Source: Bryopsis sp. KO-2023
Lineage: Eukaryota; Chlorophyta; Ulvophyceae; Bryopsidales; Bryopsidaceae
NCBI GenBank assembly: GCA_030272585.1
Contig: BSYQ01000010.1
Span: 1,488,001 to 1,552,000, forward strand
Length of the DNA: 64,000 bases
Direction of reading: 5' to 3'
Of the stretch, positions 56,036 through 64,000 are shown piece by piece. The notes under the pieces are model-generated. The model saw only the letters and a program-made list of their open reading frames with translations, did not search any database and was not told where the DNA came from. The number at the start of each line of letters is the position of its first letter. Within the stretch, counting starts at the first letter, position 1. A program made the translations under genes and the position numbers.

Positions 56036-59000
56036 TCACAGAAGCTCGTCAAGAACCCGCATTGAATCGCACCCCTGAGCAGAAACGTTGGTTTGGATCA
56101 CCTGCTCATAGGGATACTCCCCCTCCACATCATTACAAAGGTTACCGCCGAATTTCCTGTCGTTGATCGAGCCTTTCTCCTTGGAGGGCACATCCCTCCA
56201 CCCGAAAGGCTCCATGCAATTCACATAACCCGCAATCTCCACATCGCTGTCCGTAAACAACCCCCTCCTCTGCCAAGACGCCCGTTTTTTCGTTTCCCCC
56301 TCCCTTTTCTTCTGCCAATCCTCCATCATCGGGGAGCTTCGAAATATCCCCTCCCCGTCCGAAAAATACCTATCCGAGGAAAACCGAAGGCCGAGCCTGC
56401 GCACGTCGTTTCTCTGCTCGTTGTCGAGTCTGCCCAGCTGCCAGATGTCGTTATCCAAATCCCTCTCCCTGAATTTGACACCCTCCGGTTTCTCGGCTTC
56501 CTCGCTGGAGTCCCAATCGGGTCTGAACGCATCGATATGGGCTCCCCATTCCACCATCCCTTTCCCTTTTTCGTTTCCCCCCTTTCCCAAACCCCCACCT
56601 CCGTTCCATCCACCGAAAAAAATGCTTTTCTTTATCGCAACCTCATCAGGCTCCACTTTCGACTCTTCGAACTTGTCAACGTTGAAGGGACTCACGTACT
56701 CCGAGAAACACCCCTCCCCACCACCCCCCTCGATCATTTCGTCCCCCCCCACCCCTCCTCCTCCTACTTCCTTACAGATCTTCCCCTCGCACTCGCCGAC
56801 ATCATCCACGACATGCTCGAGGCTGGACCATCTGCGAATGGGTTGGGGGGGCAGCAAGGTGGCGTTTTTCACCAGGGTCTCGTCGCAACACGAGTAAAAA
56901 TCCTCAACCGACGACTCGTCAAAAGACTTCGAGCTGTGGATCACGCTAAAGAATTCGTCAATTGTGCCCTCCTCCTCCTCCTCCTCCTGGTCAAAATCGT
57001 TGGAAGAAGGCCGCGAGGTGTAGCGTCTGACTGGAGTGAATGCTGAAGGGCGGAATTCCTCCTCCGAGGTCCCCAAGGAGTCCAGTAGATCCTCAGTGAT
57101 GTCGAACAGAGAAATGACACTCACCTCCTACACACAGCAAGAAATTACTGGAAAACATCTTGCACGGTGGACAGACTGCATGGGGCATTTAATCTGGATC
57201 CATTTCGAGGGAAAAAAGCAATTTAAAAAATATACTTTCGTGTGTCGTATTTACCATCGATATATACCAACAACAGCAAGAACAAAAAAAATTTAGCCAC
57301 GAAATTTGGAAATGATGAACCCACTTCAATAAGTGAACTCACTTTGCATGTTTTTGCACACCTCTTAATTCATTTGCGAAACCCTCCAACAGAGAGAGAG
57401 AGAGAGAGATTGTCCAATAAATATGAATTGAAAAAAGTATATGTGCATTAGAGCTAGTCCATTTCGTTCTCCTGATCTCACAGTAGGTGTATATTTGGCC
57501 CTTTCACAATAATTTTGGTCAGACTCCAATGGAGCAGGTCTCTGGATGCAGTGGTGCAGACCAATTTCATGTCTGCGTTCCAGCGTTCAACACAGTCAAC
57601 AGATATTTTTTTGAATAGTAAACTTTGTTTCTATTTTCAGTCTTTTTTTAATGTGCCCCCATGAGAACTTCTGCTTTGCTTAGACAAAACTGCTTCTGTT
57701 TTCATAAATACAGCATTCTGTGTTTGAAATCGGGGTTGGGGTGGGGGTAAGGGTAGGAAGAGCGCAGATGACTCATACTCTTTTCTTAAACAGAAAGCAG
57801 TCGACTTTCCCCAACAATATCCAAACACAGAACACCATCCCGTACTGACAGAGATTTTCTAGTGACACCCGACACATACTGCCAGCTCCCTGCCCCTCAC
57901 CACATCCTCTGGACACATGGGTGCATCCTCTGGAATCCCCGCCGGGAACTCCTGCTCGTCTGACATGCGGAATTCCTGCATTTCCGCCAGATCGAGCTCG
58001 GAGGGGGACGTCCAGAACATTTCCTCCTCACTGGACTCTCGGCTGGGGAACTCGGAGGAGGCCGACCAAAACTCCTCTCCTCCAGATGCTGACTGGCGGG
58101 GGTACTTGCAGGTGAAATCCCCCCTGCAGCCCCTCCTCTTCATGAGGCTGGAGATTGCAGACGGGGATAAAACTGCGAAACGGTAGCACCACAGCCAGAC
58201 GATCAGATGTCTCTTTCACAGTCAGACTACATAGACTCAGTGGCAGACATGGAGGTCTATCCAGACATCGGAAATGATCCTGGTAACCCAGCATCCTAAT
58301 ATAGTCGAAGATTCCAACCGCCGTTTTTCGTTCAAAAACAATATCTATCTATCTCTATATCTATGTATAATATGTATCAAAGAATGCATTTATTGGTCTG
58401 AACTTCACACTCACCAGGTCCCTGCTTCTCCCCGTCGTATTGCCTCCCCCCGCCGCAATCTTCGGAGGGGGCCAGCCAGCTTCCACACTCGCTCAGGGGG
58501 GGGTCCATGCCTTCGCTGCTGGACATGGACATCCCACCCCCCCTCCTCCTCCTCCAGCTCCGTCCTCGGGCAATCGCCGGGGCCACCTCCACACCATCTC
58601 GCATCAGCCTCCTCCCCACGCTGCCCTTGCACAGCTCCTGGATGTCCTCCACAGGGGTGGAGGTTCGACGGAGGGAGCTGTGGGGGTTGAAGAAGGGGTT
58701 CCCCCTGCTCAATCCATCCAAAGGCAATGGATATGGGCTGCCCAAAGGCTCGTCCCAATCCATGCTGGATGAATAGGCAGGGTTTGGGTGGTACCCTTGC
58801 ATCCGCAGCAAAAAGATAATGAGATTCCTGATTGTGATTCGCATTGAGAAACCATTCCATTTAATAGGTGAAACTGCATGTCAGCAAGTCAGAATTCACT
58901 TTTGGTGGTGATGGATGGTGATTCAATCATTGCTTGGCGATTGGATGCTCTTTTGATTCAAAATCAGATTGAAATGACCAAGGAAAAGATTGATTTTCGT

Positions 59001-60344
59001 TCTTAATCATTGGACGCATTCCCCAGCAGTGCCCTGGATCCTCCCAAAAACCGCAAGAAAGACACCAATCAAACATTGAATCAAAAAAACCAAAATTTCC
59101 CCACACCTTCAGACACTGTCGTCGGGGTCAGCGGAGGATCTCCCATGAAGGAGCCCTGACCGAAGCTGCCCACCCGCGAATGCCCAGATGAGCTCCGTCG
59201 AGACCTCCCGGAAAACGACCCACACCGAGAATGCCCCACGGAAGACGGACCCTTTGAGGGCCACTCCAGATCTGAACACCGGTCCCCCCACTGCGAATCG
59301 TTCAGAGCCTCCACGGCATCCTGAACGCCAGCCCTTTGAATCCAATCGACCACCCAGGAGCGCACACCAGGCCGAAGTCTCCCTGCATCCAGCTCGCCGC
59401 TTTCGGCCATCCAAAAACCCACCTCCCGTCGAACCCATGATGGTTTCAGGGATTCGCCCTCGCCCGCCTCGTGCCGTAGTCTTTGTAACTCCAGACACAA
59501 AAGCTCCCTGGCGATCCACAGAAAAAACCGAATTTCAAAAATAGGCAAGGGAATAAGATATCTGAAAGTGGAAAAAAAAATCGGGGAGCCACTTCACAGA
59601 TCGCTTGCATGGGTCACCCTCTTTGATTTCTCAAGCTTCAACCTATTCCCTCCAGCATTTGAGTTTTTTGAGTTTTCTTTTTTTTTTTTTTGGGGGGGGG
59701 AGGGGTGATTTTCAGCTGGTGACTCCATGAGAAGCCCTCCATTGAGAAGCCCTCCATTGAGAAGCCCTCCATTGAAAATGCAGTTGCAGAAAGAGGCAGG
59801 GGCATTTGATTCACCGTGTGGCCATGAACTGTTTGGGATCCCATGTTCGAGTGAGCGGTCCTGGCGGATTTCCCTCGATTGCTTTGCTGCCCTCCGACGC
59901 CGCTTCCAACCGATTCTCAATGTCAGTTATTATGCCCCTGATTCCGCCCCAATTGGGGGGATTCCACGGCTCTCTCCGTTTGCTGGCGAATTCTGGCGAA
60001 TCTCCCAACCGTTCGAAGAGGCCGACGAGTGCCCTGAGTTTGGCGCTCGGTTGCCTAGAAAAAGGCGTTTTATTCAAACCGCCGCTGGAGGAGGCAGCGG
60101 CTCGCGGAGACGGAGCAGGACCCACCATGGCGAACTTTTCTGGAATAACGATTTTTGAGATTTTCCTTCCGAAAGCACGGCACAGTCGAGGCTGAGGAGA
60201 GTTTTGGGCCGACTCGTTGGTTGGTTGACGTTGTCGACGTTGGGTAGGGTCATCCCCAGCCTGGAGGAGCGACGGAGAGCGTTCCCCACCGCTCGTTCGA
60301 TCGTCGGTGGTGGTGGCCACGGAGCAGTCCCCACAATCTTGCAT
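56036..60344 (-). CDS. Large acidic, low-complexity protein of unknown function
   Basis: Five exons, all phases consistent: 60344-59815, 59561-59107, 58795-58415, 58172-57901 and 57127-56036, giving about 909 aa. The protein is rich in Ser, Gly, Glu and Arg. A Ser/Arg/Gly segment (SRCGSFSGRSRRSSSGHSR) follows a possible helical region around WIARELLCLELQRLRHEA and RSWVVDWIQRAGVQDAVEAL. Acidic patches such as EEEEEEG and SRESSEEEMFW lie further on. The last exon has Gly-rich runs and ends RVLDELL. No signal peptide or transmembrane helix. No domain could be named. The consistent five-exon phase pattern is the main argument that it is real. Probably cytosolic or nuclear and largely disordered. 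Confidence 0.75.
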
Positions 60345-63300
60345 ACTTATTAGCGCTTGTTGCTTGATGCCTGTTGGTGAAAAAGAGAATCAAGACGAAC
60401 CGAACAAAAATTGCTCGAGTCAGCGACAGCTGCGGGCATTCCCGGCGCTCTTTTCTGCGACAGAGTCAAAGGTCGGGCACTGGGAAGAACGAAACATAAA
60501 CTGAACAAAGGGCGAATAGCAACGACGTGCCAGAAACCCATCCAAAAGAGTGTTCAGGTCAAAGATTCCCCCCCGCCCCCACCCAACGCAAAATATCTTT
60601 GGTCGAACCAGGCGAGACGCTGCACTTCCGTGCGAGTCTGACCGACCGAAAGTCAATATTTTATTGAAAAACACCCCCGTGGTCAACGGGCGCAAAACCA
60701 TCGGAACCCGCAGAACATCACAGCAAACCGCTCAATAAACCCATCACGGCGCAAACAGGGGACGAGCGATGTCGCACGACAGCATCGACCACGCGCGAGC
60801 CCCTTTTCCGACAAAAACTAGGCACGAAGGTGGCAGCCAGAATGACACGATGGGCGGAATCAGCGGTCTCGCACCGGGAGTTGACTTCCCTGCTCCTCGC
60901 GCTCGAGGCACCGGTCGCGCGGGTTCCGCGACTCCTGCAAGCCTCGTCGTTTCTAAATCCATCAATGACAAGTGCAGTGCGCGTCTGGCGCACTTCAGAA
61001 TCACGTCGTTGTGTTCACCCCAAGCCGAACTGGCACGCCTGGCTCGCTCGCTAACTCGTCGAGGTGCGAAAACTCCAAGAATAGAAAATACCCTTCCCCC
61101 CCCCCCGTAGTTTCCCTGGTTGAATGCGTGACCTCAAAATGGTTGGTTACAAACGCTGGCACTTTCGTGCATCACGTTGCGAACACCGCCGACTTGGTTG
61201 CGCGCGAACAACGAAGAAAAAACCTCACCACGCCCCCTCGTGCCCTTATAACATCGTTGCAACGCGCGAGACGCTTCGTACCATCCAAGCAAACGCCGAC
61301 AAGACAACCCCAAACCAATCAACCTCGTAGAATCAGCAAGGAAAAACGACCCTTGCCGAGAAAAGATTCCCCTCCTTGCGCAAAACCGACCTAACTTTCC
61401 GCGCAACACAGTATTTGCATGCACGAAGCCCCAACCCACCCCCCAACTCTCCCCCCACCCCCACCCCTTTATTCACCTTGTTGATCTTGAAAGGTCATGC
61501 GTTTTTCCTTTTTTTTTCCCCGTCAAGCTAAGCAATTCTTCGGTTCAGCGTTTTCCGACATAGAGAAATCCTTCGTGTTTTTTTTTTTATCCCTTTGTTT
61601 TTACGGGACAAACGAAAGATATCAGAACCCTGGTGAAAGGCCAGGTCATGGTATGAATTCCACGCACGCCAGAGTTTGGACGGAATGACAAAGCCAATAC
61701 GTACGACGGTTATCCACCAGCGAGAAGTAACGGTCACACCCACACCGTGCGTTACTGCTTGCACGCGGCGAGCGCCAGATCTGTTTGGCCCTTCGTTTTG
61801 CATTTGTCAGAACCTCGGGCAGGCCAGGCTCTGACAACTGAGAGTTGCCTTCCGCGGTCACTTTCTGTTGCGTTCAACGGGTGTAACGTATTCATCCCGT
61901 TCAGATTTACGAGCTTGGTGTCGTTCCAACACATCCGCCGCCGTTTTGCATGCGATACAGAAGCAAGTACCGAATTCGCTCGGCTGGACTTCTTTATTCT
62001 CCTTTTCCTGTAAGCTGACTCGTTTTCATCCGTACAGCGAGGTACCACCACCCAGTCTGGGATCCCAAAAAAAAACGATTTTTTTTGTGCCTCGTTCGCT
62101 CTTTCTTTGATTTGACTTACTTTTTTTTTTTTTAATTGTTCTAAAAAAAACAATCAGGTGACGATCGCGAGTTGCGTTGTGGAAGAGATAAGGCAAGCTC
62201 AAGTTTTTCACAAAATACTAGATATTGTTTTGTAAATATGGTTGACCCCTCTTCTTCCCTCTTCAAAGATCCGCATCAACGATCAGGTGCATTCTAAAAA
62301 TAGCACAGGGACCTCACGGAACCCACATTTAAAAAAAAATGGCTCCCCAATCTTGTTTCGCCAAGGCCAAATTTCCCCAGCACATGTCCAATAGGATGAA
62401 AATTCAAAAACAAGAGGACGATTGAAAGATGACTAATCATTGAAAACATGTGACAGTTGGCTTCATCATCTCTGAAACACAAATTTGACAACTTGTGAAA
62501 TCATGGCAATAGGATTCACAATACTCCTGAATGGTGAAATCTATTCTACAGAGAATCATAAAGACTTTTTTTTCACATGCTTCCCAAAGAAAATCCATAA
62601 ATTTGGAGCTGAAAATTTCCCCAGACCCTGTGGACAATAGATATGAAGTGCCCTCATTCTTTTTTTTTGTAGCCTCTCACTCTCTTTTTTTTTTTTTTTC
62701 ACCCTTCGTCAAAGCCTTATCGATAAGATTTTCCACGAAAAAAAAAAGAAAGAAGAAAGAAAGAAGAAAAACCTCGAGCCTCTACCAAACGACGACAACC
62801 TAATATTCCCTCCACAGGACTTTTTATATTTCTCTATTTTAAAAAACGACACTTTGATTTTTCCTTTTTTTTTCCTTTTCTGACTTCCCTGTCTGACCAC
62901 CCCTCTTTTTTCACCCCCTTTTTCCTGGAATGTTATTTCTGTAAGGTTCAAAGAGCAAAACGATAAATAAATAAACATCCATTTCATTTGAACGGAAAGA
63001 AAACGACCGATGGAGGAAGGAAGCGGATTGGACATTATTTCAAAATATGCATCTAAGTTTTATTGATTCTTTTTACGGTTAGGGGCTCTTTTTTCGATTG
63101 CACGTATTTCCTTTTTTTTTTGCCTCCTCACACAGGTCCTCTTTGTTAACAAAGAGATTCTTTTTTTTTTTTTTGATTTAAAAAAAACACCCCTCTTTTA
63201 AACCAAATTATGCCCTACATGTCCATTTCAGTTTGGTTTTTTTCCCCACACTACCCCCCTTTTCAGGTTCCAAAACAAAACACAAAAAATCTGACTTTTT

Positions 63301-63572
63301 CGTTCCGTTTTTTTATCTCTCTCTCTCCCCTCCGTTGAATCACAACTTTCCTACAAAAAAAAAAGTAGAAAAGAACTTTTTCTTTTTCAACTTCCTCATA
63401 CATTCCCCTTGAGCCCTCTTTATCTAAAAATCAAAAAGATCCAAAAAAACACCTCCACCCACCCTATACAAACGTCGCATCACAGAGAACAGGGGGTGTT
63501 TTTTTTTTAGCGATTCTTATATAACACATACCCCCTCTTTTCCAAAAAAAGGGAAGGAAATTCAGAGCCCTA
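60345..63572. other. Intergenic region, GC-richer then homopolymer-rich
   Basis: 60.35-61.5 kb is GC-richer with overlapping frames on both strands but no domain, so a promoter region is the simplest reading. 62.6-63.5 kb returns to T and A runs. A perfect palindrome CTCTTTGTTAACAAAGAG is at 63139-63156. Confidence 0.45.
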
Positions 63573-63727
63573 CTATGAGGATTTCTTCGGGGAATGCTGT
63601 GGCCTCTTTCGTGGCGAACCGTCCTTTCTGGAATCGTTCGGCGCTTGATTGTTGTAAGTAAGCTCCGATAAATCCTCGTCATCCTCCAGGGCGAAATTTT
63701 GGTCGATTTCAGATTTCATGCCAGCAC
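63573..63727 (-). CDS. C-terminal exon of a gene running off the right edge
   Basis: After a CAAAAGCAG acceptor at 63728 the minus strand reads AGMKSEIDQNFALEDDEDLS and then a basic tail (RKRPQHSPKKSS) to a stop at 63573. Acidic-then-basic composition suggests a disordered nuclear or RNA-associated tail. Upstream exons lie beyond 64000 or in the T-rich stretch and could not be placed. Family unknown. Confidence 0.5.
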
Positions 63728-64000
63728 CTGCTTTTGTTTTCCCGGCACCCAAAAATAACACTCAATAACAGAAAAATAAAATAAAAAGAACATGGGAAAG
63801 AAAAAAACCAAGAAAAAAAAAAAAAACTTCTTGAAAACAACTTCTTCTGTGAGAGATATTTCCAAATGATATTTGTAAAATCCCACATTTTAGCATGAGC
63901 ATGCATGTCTGTCCATTTTCGTACCATAATTTATTTTAGTTTCAGTTACTTTTTTTTCTCCCCACAAAATCTGTGTCTTGATATCTTTTGAGCAAACTCA

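Noticed and set aside
56093..57046. 317-codon plus frame
   Set aside because: Antisense shadow of the well-supported last exon (57127-56036) of the minus-strand acidic protein.

Overview
The window is nuclear DNA of a eukaryote, most likely a unicellular member of the green lineage (a chlorophyte or streptophyte alga). Three things point there. A U2 snRNA gene has the plant-type 5' end ATACCTTTCTCGG. A multi-exon gene has the PDZ + inactive phosphatase + CBM48 layout of the starch-metabolism scaffold LSF1. A gene fragment matches the nuclease half of the plant-type DNA ligase LIG6. Genes are split by many GT-AG introns with T-rich acceptors, are sparse (about ten in 64 kb), and sit among homopolymer-rich spacers and transposons. 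Family assignments come from motifs read by eye; no search was run.

Left part (0-15 kb): a CACTA-type DNA transposon (891-4334; 3-bp target duplication TCG) carries a frameshifted LIG6-like fragment. A U2 snRNA gene (5716-5905) follows, then a structured hairpin-rich segment and a small secreted Cys-rich protein gene (7067-8435). A second CACTA-like element (9544-12520) carries unidentified exons and a nested MITE. A BTB-domain gene ends near 15.2 kb.

Middle (16.9-25 kb), ordinary host genes: a Ca2+-regulated mitochondrial ATP-Mg/Pi carrier (minus) is divergent from a BUD31-like spliceosome protein (plus), with 459 bp between their start codons. A bZIP transcription factor follows on the minus strand.

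27.5-35.0 kb: a third CACTA element (target duplication TTG) has CCCCGCACAG subterminal modules and a SWIM zinc-finger gene. It is interrupted by a young LTR retrotransposon (identical 235-bp LTRs, GAAAC duplication).

Right part (36-64 kb): a single-pass membrane protein with a Cys-rich tail (plus), LSF1 (minus), a secreted Cys-rich protein (minus), about 6 kb of homopolymer-rich DNA, a large acidic protein of unknown function (minus, about 909 aa), and the last exon of a gene that continues beyond the right edge.

The most unusual signal is a tRNA-minihelix-like hairpin (acceptor-like stem, about 10-nt bulge, 6-bp T-arm-like stem, loop TTCGA[C/G]T). It appears four times with different stem sequences but preserved pairing. 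Three copies lie beside the subterminal repeats of the three CACTA-type elements; the fourth lies 14 nt after the U2 gene. A second recurring structure is a pair of overlapping or adjacent perfect palindromes at six unrelated loci.
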